Below are positions 23,611 to 32,827 of a DNA stretch of 44,303 bases, one piece after another. The notes under the pieces were generated by a model. The model saw only the letters and a list, made by a program, of their open reading frames with translations. It was not told the DNA's origin and did no database searches. Numbering within the stretch: position 1 is the stretch's first letter; every line of letters begins with the position of its first letter. Source of the DNA: Modestobacter altitudinis. GTDB taxonomy: Bacteria > Actinomycetota > Actinomycetes > Mycobacteriales > Geodermatophilaceae. The position numbers were made by a program, and so were the translations under genes. Where the stretch lies: contig NZ_SJEW01000039.1 of NCBI RefSeq assembly GCF_005930475.1, forward strand, positions 1-44,303, in the 5' to 3' direction.

Positions 23611-24573
23611 TCAGCGCAGGGCGGTCGCCAGGCGGACCGTCAGGCCGGCACCGACGTCGATGACGTCGACGTTGTCGCAGAGCTGCCGGGCCAGCCACAG
23701 CCCCATGCCGCCGCGCGAGAGGTCGGTGCCGTGGGCCGGGCCGTAGCCGGCGAACGGGTCGTCCATGCCGCGCCCGCGGTCGCTGATCCGGCAGACCACC
23801 CGATCGGCCGACGCCCACAGCCGCAGCTGCACCGGCGGGCTCCCGTGCCGCACCGCGTTGGAGCTCATCTCGTCGATCGCCAGGTGCAGGTCCTCGACCC
23901 GGTCGGGGTCGCCACCCAGGCCGGCCAGCCGCTCGCCGACGGTGTGCCGCAGGCCGATGAAGTCCGAGACGTCGTCCACCTGCAGCAGCGGCTCGGTCGC
24001 CTCCAGCGGCTCGACCGGCACCGGGAGCGAGCGCAGGTAGTCGGCCGGTTGCACGTAGTCGGGGTTCGGCTTCCGGCCGTGCTCGGTGACCAGGTGCGGA
24101 TGGGTGCGCAACCCCGCCTCGACGACCTCGTCGGGCAGCCGGCGGGCGTCGTACACGCACAGTCCCCACAGCAACTGGGCGGGCAGGGCCTGGTTGATCA
24201 CCGCCTCGTACCGCTGCCACTCCAGCCAGTCCCGGGCGGACGGGCCGAAGTCGGTCTCGCCGACCACCCGGACCCGCGGGTGCCCGGCCTCGACCCGCTC
24301 CTGGGCCAGCTTGTGGAAGGCGGTGATGGCCGCGGGGGTCCGCGCCCGGTACACGCCGTGACGCTCGAGGACGACGATGCCGTCCTCGTCGCCCAGGGCG
24401 TCGAGCAGCGACCGCGCGGAGGAGTCCTCGACGGCGATGACCGCCGCCTCACCGGCCGCCAGCCCGGCGCGCAGGAAGGGGATAGCGAGAGCAACGAGCT
24501 GGTCCGGTGAGTCGTACACCGCCAGGTCGTGCTGGTAGGGCCCGGACGGGACACCGGGGCGGGTGACGGTCAT
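23611..24573 (-). CDS. MEDS sensor plus HATPase (anti-sigma/RsbW-like) protein
   Basis: A 320-residue cytoplasmic protein with two domains. Residues of about 13-180 match the MEDS (DcmR-type sensory) domain, with HDLAVYDS, FLRAGLAAGEAAVI and a VVGETDFG segment. Residues of about 200-320 are a GHKL ATPase of the RsbW/anti-sigma type: N-box HLAIDEMSSNAVRHG (230-244), Asp265 in SDRGRGMDD and a G-box GGMGLWLARQL (288-298). Such proteins bind a sigma factor or an antagonist, or act as serine kinases, in partner switching. It starts at ATG 24573 with GAGGAGGG upstream and lies 111 bp downstream of a PP2C phosphatase that is its likely functional counterpart. Confidence 0.88.
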   Translation of the reverse strand: MTVTRPGVPSGPYQHDLAVYDSPDQLVALAIPFLRAGLAAGEAAVIAVEDSSARSLLDALGDEDGIVVLERHGVYRARTPAAITAFHKLAQERVEAGHPRVRVVGETDFGPSARDWLEWQRYEAVINQALPAQLLWGLCVYDARRLPDEVVEAGLRTHPHLVTEHGRKPNPDYVQPADYLRSLPVPVEPLEATEPLLQVDDVSDFIGLRHTVGERLAGLGGDPDRVEDLHLAIDEMSSNAVRHGSPPVQLRLWASADRVVCRISDRGRGMDDPFAGYGPAHGTDLSRGGMGLWLARQLCDNVDVIDVGAGLTVRLATALR

Positions 24574-24684
24574 CAGGCCCTCCTCTCGGTCGTCGCTGGG
24601 AGCCTCCGCCGGCATTCCACGGTAGGTCACGCGGTCACCGTGCACTGCTGTCCCGGGTCGATGGGACCACGGACCGCCGTCGGC

Positions 24685-26793
24685 TCAGGCAAGGGTCGGG
24701 TCCTCCGGCACCAGGTCGGGCACCCGGTTCGGTCCGGCTTCCACCGGCCGCGGCCGGTCCTGCCGGTGCAGCCGGACGGCGACGAGGGCCACGTCGTCCT
24801 CGGGCTTGCCGTCGACGAGCCGGGCGATGAGCTCGTCGCACAGCTGCTGCAGCGGCAGGTCGGCCAGGTCCGCCAGGTGCGTGCGCAGCCGCGCCAGGCC
24901 GGTGTCGAGGTCGGCGTCCCGGCGCTCGATCAGCCCGTCGGTGTAGAGCAGCACGGTGGAGCCGCGGTCCAGCGTCACCTCCAGCTCGGTCCGCTGGACG
25001 CTCGAGTCCACGCCGAGCAGGAGGTCGGCCTTCCAGTCGGCGAGCACGACGACGCTGCCGTCGGGGCGCAGGGCCAGCGGCGGCAGGTGGCCGGCGTTGG
25101 CCCACACCATCCGGGTGACGCCGCGCCGCCGCTCGTCGTCGTCCTGCTCGAACCGGGCCACCGCAGCGGTGGCCAGCGTGTCGATCTGCAGCACGGCCAT
25201 CGCCGAGTCCAGTCCGCGCAGCACCTCGGCGGGGCCGGCGTCGCTGTAAGCGGCGATGCCGCGCAGCAGGCTGCGCACCTGCCCCATCGCCGCGGCGGCT
25301 GCCGTGTCGTGCCCGACGACGTCGCCGATGACCAGCGTCGTGGCCCCGCTCGGCTGCATGAACGCGTCGTACCAGTCCCCGCCGACCCGGGCCGCCTCGG
25401 CGGCCGGGAGGTACCGGACGACGATCTCCGCGTGGTCGGGCTCCGGTGGCTCGGTGAGCAGGCTGCGCTGCAGCGCCTCGGCCATCTGCTGCTGCTGACC
25501 GAAGAGCCGGGCGTTGTCCAGCGCGAGCCCGGCCCGGTCGGCGACGTCCTGGGCGACCGTGACGTCGGCGTCGGTGGGCTGGTGCCCGTCGGCGTAGAAG
25601 AGCGTCAGCAGCCCCAGCGTGCGGCCGCGGGCGCGCAGCGGGAGCGCGACCTCGGTCCGGGGGGCGAGCAGGGTGAGCAGGTCGCGCGCCCGGCCCGCCG
25701 GCAGCAGCTCCAGCACGTCGTCCCCGGCGAACCTCACCGCCTCGTTGGAGTGCAGGGCCATGCCCACCGGTGAGGTCAGCGGCATGGCGTCCAGCCGCAC
25801 CTCGGCGTAGTGCTCCAGCACCGACCGCTGCGCCGGGTCGACGTGCCAGCTGCCGACGTCGCGCGGGTGCCCGTCGTCGTCGATGACGGTGAGCACGCAG
25901 TAGTCGGCCAGCGCCGGGACGACGATCCGGGGCAGCCGGGCGGTGGCCGCCTCGACGTCCAGGGTGCCGGCCAGCTCGGCGCTGACCTGGGCCAGCAGGG
26001 TGAGCCGGCGGGTGGCCCGCTCGGCCTGCGCCTCGGCCTGCCGGCGCTCGGTCACCTCGATGAAGTAGACCGACAACCCGTCGGGGGTGGGCCAGGCGCG
26101 CAGCTCGTACCAGCCGTTGAGCGGCTCGGGGTAGTGCGCGTCGAAGGCGACCGGCTGCCCGGTCGCCACCGCCCGCCGGTAGCTCTCCTCGAACACACCG
26201 TTGACCGTCGCCGGGAAGGCATCCCAGACGATCTGGCCGAGCAGCTCGTCCCGGGCGAGCCCGAGCAGCTTCTCCGCCTGGGCGTTGACGTGGGCGAAGC
26301 GCCACTCGGAGTCCAGGGAGTAGAAGCCGGCCGGCATCGCCTCGAGCACCCGGCTCACCCGGGCCTCGCTCGCCACCTCGGCGGTGACGTCGTAGGCCAC
26401 GCCGATCACCCGGGCGGCCGGTCCCTCGGCGGCACCGAAGCCCTTGCCCCGGGCGCTCACCCACCGGGTGTCGCCGTCGGGCAGCAGGATCCGGTAGTCG
26501 GTGTCCAGGTCACCCTGGGTGGCGATCACCTGCTTCAGCGCCTCGGTGACCCGGGGCAGGTCGTCGGGGTGCAGTCGGGCGTTGAAGGCCTCGATGGTCT
26601 GCTCGAACGTCTCGGTGTCGTAGCCGAACATCTCGATCAGCCGGTCGTCCCAGCTGAGCCGGCCGGTCACCAGGTCCCAGTCGAAGGTCCCGATGCCGGC
26701 CGCGTCGATCGCCAGCTGTGCTCGCAGCCGGGTCGCCTGCAGGTCGGCCTGCGGGACGTCGCCGACGGTCGTCGGCTCCACGCGCCCACCCAC
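24685..26793 (-). CDS. PAS-PAS-GAF-PP2C (SpoIIE/RsbU-like) phosphatase
   Basis: A 702-residue soluble sensor phosphatase. Two PAS domains (about 25-135, with GTFDWDLVTGRLSWDDRLIEMFGYD; and about 145-255, with EAMPAGFYSLDSEWRFAHVN) precede a GAF domain (about 275-435). A SpoIIE-type PP2C domain (about 465-680) carries the metal-binding motifs VGGDWYDAF, VIGDVVGHD, LYTDGLIERRD and PEDDVALVAVR. These proteins dephosphorylate anti-anti-sigma factors in response to signals. It sits upstream of the MEDS/HATPase gene. No anti-anti-sigma (STAS) gene is in the window, so the target must be encoded elsewhere. Confidence 0.92.
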   Translation of the reverse strand: MGGRVEPTTVGDVPQADLQATRLRAQLAIDAAGIGTFDWDLVTGRLSWDDRLIEMFGYDTETFEQTIEAFNARLHPDDLPRVTEALKQVIATQGDLDTDYRILLPDGDTRWVSARGKGFGAAEGPAARVIGVAYDVTAEVASEARVSRVLEAMPAGFYSLDSEWRFAHVNAQAEKLLGLARDELLGQIVWDAFPATVNGVFEESYRRAVATGQPVAFDAHYPEPLNGWYELRAWPTPDGLSVYFIEVTERRQAEAQAERATRRLTLLAQVSAELAGTLDVEAATARLPRIVVPALADYCVLTVIDDDGHPRDVGSWHVDPAQRSVLEHYAEVRLDAMPLTSPVGMALHSNEAVRFAGDDVLELLPAGRARDLLTLLAPRTEVALPLRARGRTLGLLTLFYADGHQPTDADVTVAQDVADRAGLALDNARLFGQQQQMAEALQRSLLTEPPEPDHAEIVVRYLPAAEAARVGGDWYDAFMQPSGATTLVIGDVVGHDTAAAAAMGQVRSLLRGIAAYSDAGPAEVLRGLDSAMAVLQIDTLATAAVARFEQDDDERRRGVTRMVWANAGHLPPLALRPDGSVVVLADWKADLLLGVDSSVQRTELEVTLDRGSTVLLYTDGLIERRDADLDTGLARLRTHLADLADLPLQQLCDELIARLVDGKPEDDVALVAVRLHRQDRPRPVEAGPNRVPDLVPEDPTLA

Positions 26794-27034
26794 TCACGTC
26801 GCTGCCCCGGACGGCACCGGGGGTTCCACTCGGCTCACTCTGAACCTCGTCGTCTGTTGTGTCACGGAGGGTGGGTCCGAGGCAAGCGGCACGACGCAAG
26901 TCACGTCTCGGCCGTGTCCTGTGGTGCGAGTGGGACACCGGGGCCGCCGGGTCCACGGCAGCCCCGGCGCGGGTCGGGAGCTGTTCCTGCGGTCCGTTCC
27001 GCGCAGACCTGCGCGCGGCGGGTGTCCGGACGCA

Positions 27035-27069
27035 CGACGGCGCCGCCCCGGGGAGGGACGGCGCCGTCG
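27035..27069 (-). terminator. Terminator of the DHA2 transporter gene
   Basis: An 11-bp perfect stem (CGACGGCGCCG) with a 13-nt loop, 19 bp after the stop at 27089. The remaining 26794-27034 shows no gene. Confidence 0.75.
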
Positions 27070-27088
27070 CGTCGAGCGTGCGGTGACC

Positions 27089-28615
27089 TCAGTGACCGGC
27101 GGGCACCTGCGCGCCGGGCTGCGGCACCGGGTTGGGGCCGCTGGGGAACACCAGCAGGCTGACCACGGCGCCGAGACCGAAGACCCCGGCCGCGACCAGG
27201 AACGCGCGGGTCTCACCGGCGACCGCCGCGTCCGCGAGCACCGACGCCGACTGCTGGTGCGCGGTCACGTAGGAGGTGGTGACCGTGGCCGCGATGGTGT
27301 TCAGCAGCGCGGTGCCGAGCGCCCCGCCGACCTGCTGCCCGGTGTTGACCAGCGCGGAGGCGACCCCGGCGTCCGCGGGCCGGGTGCCCGAGGTCGCGGT
27401 GTTGAAGCACGAGGCGAAGATGAGGCCCATCCCGAGCCCCATCACGAACAGCGCCGGCAGCACGTGGCCGAGGTAGCCGCTGGTGGCCTCCAGCCGCCAC
27501 AGGTAGAGCAGCCCGGCCATGCCGAGCAGCTGACCGGTGGCGATGATGAACCGCGGGCCGATCTTCGGCAGCAGCCGGGGGACGACGACCGTCGAGCTGG
27601 TCAGGATGCCGGCCACGAACGGCAGGAACGCGACGCCGCTCTTCAGCGGGCTGAAGCCCTTGGTCTGCTGCAGGTAGTAGGTGAGGAACAGGAACACGGC
27701 GAACATGCCGATCGCGGCCAGCGTGATGGCCAGGTAGGCGCCACCGCGGCGGCGGTCCAGGACCACCCGCAGCGGCAGCAGCGGGTGGGCGACCCTGGCC
27801 TGCAGGAGGACGAAGGCGACCAGCAGCAGCACCGAGACGACGATCAGCGTGACCGTGACCGGGTCGCCCCAGCCGTCGGTCTCGGCGCGGGCGAAGGCGT
27901 AGACCAGGCCACCGAGGCCGAGCACCGCGGTGACCACACCGGGGATGTCGAGGTGGACACCACGACCCGGCGCGACCTTGCGGACGAACAGCACCGCGCC
28001 CGCGCCGGCGACCAGCGCGATCGGGATGTTGACGTAGAGGCACCAGCGCCAGCTGAAGTACTCGGTGAGCACCCCGCCGAGCAGCAGGCCGATGGCCGCA
28101 CCGGCGCCGGCGATCGCGCCGAAGATGCCGAAGGCCTTGCCGCGCTCCTTGGGGTCGCTGAACGTGATGGTCAGCAGCGACAGCGCCGAGGGGGCGAGCA
28201 GTGCCCCGAACACGCCCTGGACGGCGCGGGCGGCGACCAGGGTGCCGAACCCGGTGGCCGCGCCGCCGAGCGCGGAGGCCAGGGCGAAGCCGACCAGGCC
28301 GATCAGCAGGGTGCGGCGCCGGCCGAACATGTCGGCCAGCCGGCCGCCGAGCAGCAGCAGCCCGCCGAAGGCCAGGGCGTAGGCGGTGACCACCCACTGC
28401 CGGTCGGCGTCGTCGAAGCCGAGGTCGGCCTGGGCGCTGGGCAGCGCGATGTTCACGATGGTGGCGTCGAGCACGACCATCAGCTGGGCCAGGCCGAGTG
28501 CGGCGAGGGTCCACCAGCGGCGGCCGTGGTCGCGTTCGTCCTGGGCGGCCGCGGTGGCCTTGGCGTCAGCGGTCCCGGGGATGGCTGCGGCGGAGGGTGG
28601 AGCAGGATGGGACAC
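27089..28615 (-). CDS. MFS transporter, DHA2 (14-TM, EmrB/QacA-type)
   Basis: A 508-residue integral membrane drug:proton antiporter-like protein. Motif A reads GGRLADMFGRRR in the loop after TM2; motif D1-like VVLDATIVNIALP lies in TM1; and motif C-like GAIAGAGAAIGLLLGGVL marks the antiporter helix TM5. Hydrophobic segments continue to about residue 490, which fits 14 helices. The substrate is unknown. GTG 28615 follows CAGGAG at 5 nt. It is divergent from the SDR gene with 130 bp between; no regulator lies next to it. Confidence 0.93.
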   Translation of the reverse strand: MSHPAPPSAAAIPGTADAKATAAAQDERDHGRRWWTLAALGLAQLMVVLDATIVNIALPSAQADLGFDDADRQWVVTAYALAFGGLLLLGGRLADMFGRRRTLLIGLVGFALASALGGAATGFGTLVAARAVQGVFGALLAPSALSLLTITFSDPKERGKAFGIFGAIAGAGAAIGLLLGGVLTEYFSWRWCLYVNIPIALVAGAGAVLFVRKVAPGRGVHLDIPGVVTAVLGLGGLVYAFARAETDGWGDPVTVTLIVVSVLLLVAFVLLQARVAHPLLPLRVVLDRRRGGAYLAITLAAIGMFAVFLFLTYYLQQTKGFSPLKSGVAFLPFVAGILTSSTVVVPRLLPKIGPRFIIATGQLLGMAGLLYLWRLEATSGYLGHVLPALFVMGLGMGLIFASCFNTATSGTRPADAGVASALVNTGQQVGGALGTALLNTIAATVTTSYVTAHQQSASVLADAAVAGETRAFLVAAGVFGLGAVVSLLVFPSGPNPVPQPGAQVPAGH

Positions 28616-28745
28616 AGGAGCTCCTGGGCGAGGTGTGCAGGGCAGAGGCGCACCGTCGCGCCGGCGTGGCTACGCCTGAGGTCATTGCTCGCTGCACGCA
28701 ACCATCGGGGGTGTCGACCTGTTCCCGGCGGGGGATGACCCGGCC

Positions 28746-29519
28746 ATGCCTTCCACCTCGTTCGACTTCGCCGGTTCCGTCGTCCTCGTCACCGGGGGTG
28801 GCAGCGGCATCGGCCTGGCGATCACCCGCGCCTTCCTCGACGCGGGGGCGACGGTGGCCGTCACCGGCCGCCGTCCCGACCGGCTCGAGCAGGCGCTGGC
28901 CGGGCACCCGGCCGAGCGCACCGCGGCACTGCCCGCCGACGTCTCCGACGGGGCGCAGGTCACCCGGCTGGTGGCGGACGTGGTGCAGCGCTTCGGCCGG
29001 CTCGACGTCGTGGTCAGCAACGCCGCCGGCTACGAGTCCGGCCCGATCACCGAGCTGGCCGACGAGGCCTGGGAGCGGTTGCGGGCCACCAACGTCGACG
29101 CCTTCTTCCACCTGGCCAAGGCCACGCTGCCGCACCTGGCCGGCTCAGGGGGCAACCTGGTGGCGGTGTCCTCGGTCTCCGGGGAGCGCGGCGACTGGGG
29201 GCAGGCCGCCTACAACGCGACGAAGGCCGCGATCAGCAACTTCGTCCGGTCCCTGGCGCTGGACTGGGGCGCAGAGGGCGTGCGGCTGAACGCGGTGGCC
29301 CCGGCGTTCACCCTCACCGAGCTCAACGAGGGGATGGGCCGGGACGAGGAGTCGCTGGCGCCGTTCGTGAACCGGATCCCGCTGGGCCGGCCGGGGGAGC
29401 CCGCGGACGTCGCGCCGGTGGTGCTGTTCCTGGCCAGCGAGGCGGCGGGCTACCTGACCGGCGCGGTCGTGCCGGTCGACGGCGGGACCAGCGCGTCGAC
29501 CGGCCAGCCGCACGTCTGA
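28746..29519 (+). CDS. Short-chain dehydrogenase/reductase
   Basis: A 257-residue classical SDR. The cofactor motif is TGGGSGIG (16-23), NAAG lies at 92-95, a serine of the active site is in VSSVSG (141-146), and the catalytic Tyr156 and Lys160 are in YNATK. The C-terminal part has the usual LGRPGEPADVA and DGGTS segments. The glycine-rich loop followed by GRRPDR favours NADP(H), but this is not certain. Substrate unknown. It lies about 70 bp upstream of the APC permease, on the same strand, so linked expression is possible. Confidence 0.92.
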   Translation: MPSTSFDFAGSVVLVTGGGSGIGLAITRAFLDAGATVAVTGRRPDRLEQALAGHPAERTAALPADVSDGAQVTRLVADVVQRFGRLDVVVSNAAGYESGPITELADEAWERLRATNVDAFFHLAKATLPHLAGSGGNLVAVSSVSGERGDWGQAAYNATKAAISNFVRSLALDWGAEGVRLNAVAPAFTLTELNEGMGRDEESLAPFVNRIPLGRPGEPADVAPVVLFLASEAAGYLTGAVVPVDGGTSASTGQPHV

Positions 29520-29563
29520 CCCGGGACTGCCGCGCGCACCGGTGGTGTGCGATAAACCGTGTC

Positions 29564-29590
29564 ATGACTGCGCGCCCGGCCCCGGCATGA
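29564..29590 (+). CDS. Putative 8-codon upstream ORF before the APC permease
   Basis: An ATG at 29564 opens MTARPAPA and ends in a TGA that overlaps the permease ATG (ATGA). A TAAACC element sits 5 nt upstream of the ATG, so the transcript could be leaderless, and the permease start itself has no Shine-Dalgarno sequence. A real role in coupled initiation is plausible but unproven. Confidence 0.35.
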   Translation: MTARPAPA

Positions 29591-31224
29591 CGGGGTCCTC
29601 CTCCGCGCCGGCGGCACCCCCTCGGGTCGAGGGCGCCGCCGTGGACAAGGGCCTCAAGAGCGGGGCCCTGGGGCTGGTCTCCTCGATCGTGCTCGCCGTC
29701 TCCTCGACCGCGCCGGCCTACGCGCTGGCCGCCACCCTGGGGTTCGTCGTCATCGCCGTCGGGGTCAAGGCGCCGGCTGTTCTGCTGCTCGCCTTCGTGC
29801 CGATGTGGCTGATCGCCGTCGCCTACTCGGAGCTGAACAAGCGCGAGCCGGACTGCGGGACGACCTTCACCTGGGCGGCCCGTGCCTTCGGTCCGCGCAC
29901 CGGCTGGCTGGGCGGCTGGGGGATCATCGCCGCCGACGTCATCGTGATGGCGAACCTGGCCCAGATCGCCGGCTCCTACGGGTACCGGCTGGTCGGGCTG
30001 GACTCCCTGGCGGACAGCACGTCCTGGACGACGGTCGCCGGGGTCGGCTGGATCGCCCTGATGACCTGGATCTGCTACCGGGGCATCGAGCCGACCGCGC
30101 GGGTGCAGAACGTGCTGCTGGCGGTGGAGGTCGTCGTCCTGGTGGCCTTCGCCGGCTACGCGCTGGTCAAGGTCTGGTCCGGCACCGCCCCCGCCGGGGC
30201 TCTCACGCCGTCGCTGTCCTGGCTGTGGCCCTCCGGGCTCAGCTGGGCCTCGCTCACCGAGGCCGTGCTGCTGGCGATCTTCATCTACTGGGGCTGGGAC
30301 TCCGCGGTCGCGGTGAACGAGGAGACCGCCGACCCCACCCGGTCGCCGGGGCGGGCGGCGATCATCTCCACGGTCCTGCTGGTCGGCATCTACACGGTCG
30401 TGTCGGTGGCGACCGTCGCCTTCGCCGGGGTGGGCACCGAGGGCATCGGGCTGGGCAACGAGGCCAACGCCGAGGACGTCTTCACCGCCCTGGGGACGAC
30501 GGTGTTCGGCGACGACGCCTTCGGGCGCGTGTTCGAGGCGTTGCTGATCATCTCGGTGCTCACCTCGTCGGCCGCCTGCACCCAGACCACGATCCTGCCC
30601 ACCGCCCGGGGCTCGCTGTCGATGGCCGCCTACGGTGCGCTGCCGCAGTCCTTCGCCCGGATCCACCCGCGGTACCTGACGCCGACGGTCTCCACGATCT
30701 GGATGGGCGCGGTCTCGATCGCCTTCTACGTGGGTCTGACCCTGGTCAGCGAGAACGTCCTGGTGGACTCGATCACCGCCACCGGCATGCTGATCGCCTT
30801 CTACTACGGGCTCACCGGCTTCGCCTGCGCCTGGGAGTTCCGCCGGTCGCTGCACGGTCCGCGGGACGTGGTCATGCGCTTCCTGCTGCCGCTGCTGGGC
30901 GGGTTGTTCATGCTCGCCGTCTTCGTGCTCGCCTGCGTCGAGTTCGCCGACCCCGAGTACGGCGAGACGGTGTTCCACGGCGTGGGCGGTGTCTTCGTCA
31001 TCGGCGTCGGCGCGCTGCTGCTCGGGATCCTGCTGATGGTGGCCTACGCCCGCGTCGCGCCGGCGTTCTTCCGGGGGGAGACGATGCTGCGCGGCACCGG
31101 CGACCTGCTGCTGGCGCCCGACCCGCAGACCGTCGCGCTGCCGGACTCGCACGAGGCGACGGTCATCGCGCCGGACCGGTCCAATCTGCCCCCCGGCCGC
31201 CAGCCCTGGGACCCGCGGGCCTAG
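29587..31224 (+). CDS. APC-superfamily amino acid permease
   Basis: A 545-residue membrane transporter with about twelve helices. The first helix carries VSSTAPAYALAATLGFVV, followed by the APC-type sequence KREPDCGTTFTWAARAFG, and YWGWDSAVAVNEETADPTRSPGRA is the conserved APC loop in the middle. The protein ends with a polar tail of about 60 residues. It resembles broad amino acid or amine permeases; the substrate is not determined. ATG 29587 is preferred over GTG 29542 since the extra residues look non-native. It converges on an MFS gene with a shared terminator. Confidence 0.9.
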   Translation: MTGSSSAPAAPPRVEGAAVDKGLKSGALGLVSSIVLAVSSTAPAYALAATLGFVVIAVGVKAPAVLLLAFVPMWLIAVAYSELNKREPDCGTTFTWAARAFGPRTGWLGGWGIIAADVIVMANLAQIAGSYGYRLVGLDSLADSTSWTTVAGVGWIALMTWICYRGIEPTARVQNVLLAVEVVVLVAFAGYALVKVWSGTAPAGALTPSLSWLWPSGLSWASLTEAVLLAIFIYWGWDSAVAVNEETADPTRSPGRAAIISTVLLVGIYTVVSVATVAFAGVGTEGIGLGNEANAEDVFTALGTTVFGDDAFGRVFEALLIISVLTSSAACTQTTILPTARGSLSMAAYGALPQSFARIHPRYLTPTVSTIWMGAVSIAFYVGLTLVSENVLVDSITATGMLIAFYYGLTGFACAWEFRRSLHGPRDVVMRFLLPLLGGLFMLAVFVLACVEFADPEYGETVFHGVGGVFVIGVGALLLGILLMVAYARVAPAFFRGETMLRGTGDLLLAPDPQTVALPDSHEATVIAPDRSNLPPGRQPWDPRA

Positions 31225-31233
31225 GCCTCGTCC

Positions 31234-31252
31234 AGAGCTCGCCCCGAGCTCT
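31234..31252. terminator. Bidirectional hairpin between convergent APC and MFS genes
   Basis: A perfect 8-bp stem (AGAGCTCG) with a CCC loop; its right arm ends within the MFS stop codon. Confidence 0.6.
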
Positions 31253-32813
31253 AGCGAGGGGTGAGGGGGACGGGGTCCTCCTGGAGCTCGGGCGCCGGGT
31301 CGGGGAGGCGGTGCTGGGCGGGCAGGAAGGCCAGGACGGCGACCGCTCCGGCCGCGCTCGCCGCAGCGGCCACCCAGGAGCCGGCGGAGACCCCGTCCAG
31401 GAAGGCCTGCTGGACGGCGACGGCCGCGCCGTCCGGCAGCCGGCCGGCCACCGCGAGGCCGGCGAAGACCGAGTCTGCCGCACCCTCGGCCACGGGTGCC
31501 GGGGCGCCGGCGCCGGTGAGCGCGTCGACCACCGAGGGCCCGTAGACGGTGCTCATCACCGAGCCGACGACCGCCACCCCGAGCGTGCCGCCCACCTCGC
31601 GGACGGTGTCGTTGACCGCCGAGCCGGCCCCGGCCTGCTCGGTGCGCAACGCCCCCATGACCGCCTCGGTGGCGGGGCTGGTCACCAGCCCGAGCCCACC
31701 GGCCATCAGCACCATGGCGATGACGATGCGGCCCCAGTAGGCCGACTCCAGCGAGCTGCCGGCGGCGACGGCGAACCCGGCGGCCATCGTCAGCAGGCCG
31801 GCGGCGACCACCAGCTTGGTGCCCAGCGCCCGCATGGCCAGGATCGCCAGCGGGCTCACCGCACCGATGACCAAGGCGAAGGGCAGGGTGGCCAGCCCGG
31901 CGGTGAGGGTGTCGTAGCCGCGGACCGCCTGGAAGTACTGGGTGATCAGGAAGATGAACCCGAAGAGGCTGAAGAAGGCCAGCGCGATCGCCCCGCTGCC
32001 GACCGAGACCCGCGGGTCGGTGAAGAGGCGGACGTCGAGCATCGGCTCGGGGCGGCGCAGCTCCCAGCCGATGAAACCGACCAGTGCCACCGCAGCGCCC
32101 AGGTAGCCGGCGACGGTGGTGGCCGAGCCCCAGCCGCTGCCCGGCGCCTCGATCGTGGTGACGACGAGCAGCCCGATCGCGGCGATCGACAGGGCGGCGC
32201 CGACCAGGTCGAACCGGCGCGGGCGGGGGTCGGCGGACTCGGTGAGCAGCAGCCGCCCGGCGGCGACGGCGACCGCGGCCAGCGGGAGGTTGACCAGGAA
32301 CACCGAGCCCCAGGAGAAGTGCTCGAGCAGCAGTCCACCGCTGACCGGCCCGATGGCGACCGACAGCCCGGTGACCGCCGACCACAGCCCGATGGCCGTG
32401 GCCCGCTCGCGCCGGTCGGGGAAGGTGGTCACCAGCAGCGCCAGCGTGGCCGGGTAGACGGCCGCGGCGGCCACGCCCATGGCCACCCGGGCGGCGATCA
32501 GCTCGCCGGTGCTGTCGGCCAGCGCCGCCAGCGCGGACGTCGCGGCGAAGAGCACCAGCCCGGTCTCCAGCAGGCGGCGGCGGCCGAAGCGGTCACCGAG
32601 GGCGCCGCCGAGCAGCAGCAGGGCGGCGAAGGCCAGCGTGTAGCCGTCGACCACCCACTGCAGGTCGCTGGTGGTCGCCGAGAGCTCCCGGCCGATGGTG
32701 GGGAGCGCGACGTTGACGATCGTGTTGTCCACGCTGACCAGCAGCACGGACAGGCAGAGGACGAGCAGCACCCACCACCGACGGGTGGTGGGCGGGGCGG
32801 GGGGAGCGGTCAC
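31251..32813 (-). CDS. MFS transporter, DHA2 (14-TM)
   Basis: A 520-residue DHA2-type exporter with SVDNTIVNVALP in the first helix, motif A GGALGDRFGRRR, and antiporter-type helix GLSVAIGPVSGGLLLEHFSWG. It probably exports toxic compounds. GTG 32813 is placed 5 nt after AGGAGG. It is divergent from a TetR gene, with palindromic half-sites between them, so it is probably repressed by that regulator. It is a different paralogue from the transporter at 27089-28615. Confidence 0.93.
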   Translation of the reverse strand: MTAPPAPPTTRRWWVLLVLCLSVLLVSVDNTIVNVALPTIGRELSATTSDLQWVVDGYTLAFAALLLLGGALGDRFGRRRLLETGLVLFAATSALAALADSTGELIAARVAMGVAAAAVYPATLALLVTTFPDRRERATAIGLWSAVTGLSVAIGPVSGGLLLEHFSWGSVFLVNLPLAAVAVAAGRLLLTESADPRPRRFDLVGAALSIAAIGLLVVTTIEAPGSGWGSATTVAGYLGAAVALVGFIGWELRRPEPMLDVRLFTDPRVSVGSGAIALAFFSLFGFIFLITQYFQAVRGYDTLTAGLATLPFALVIGAVSPLAILAMRALGTKLVVAAGLLTMAAGFAVAAGSSLESAYWGRIVIAMVLMAGGLGLVTSPATEAVMGALRTEQAGAGSAVNDTVREVGGTLGVAVVGSVMSTVYGPSVVDALTGAGAPAPVAEGAADSVFAGLAVAGRLPDGAAVAVQQAFLDGVSAGSWVAAAASAAGAVAVLAFLPAQHRLPDPAPELQEDPVPLTPR

Positions 32814-32827
32814 GACGACCTCCTGGT

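Noticed and set aside
23480-24220. N-terminal extension of the split-barrel protein
   Set aside because: The extension overlaps the MEDS/HATPase gene and looks like shadow sequence; GTG 23479 has a proper ribosome binding site.
24635-26464. Minus-strand frame overlapping the PP2C phosphatase
   Set aside because: Low-complexity Arg/Ala/Gly translation; the phosphatase frame holds all catalytic motifs.
29323-32385. Minus-strand frame of 1020 residues
   Set aside because: It overlaps the APC permease and an MFS gene in other frames; Arg/Gly-rich with no domain.
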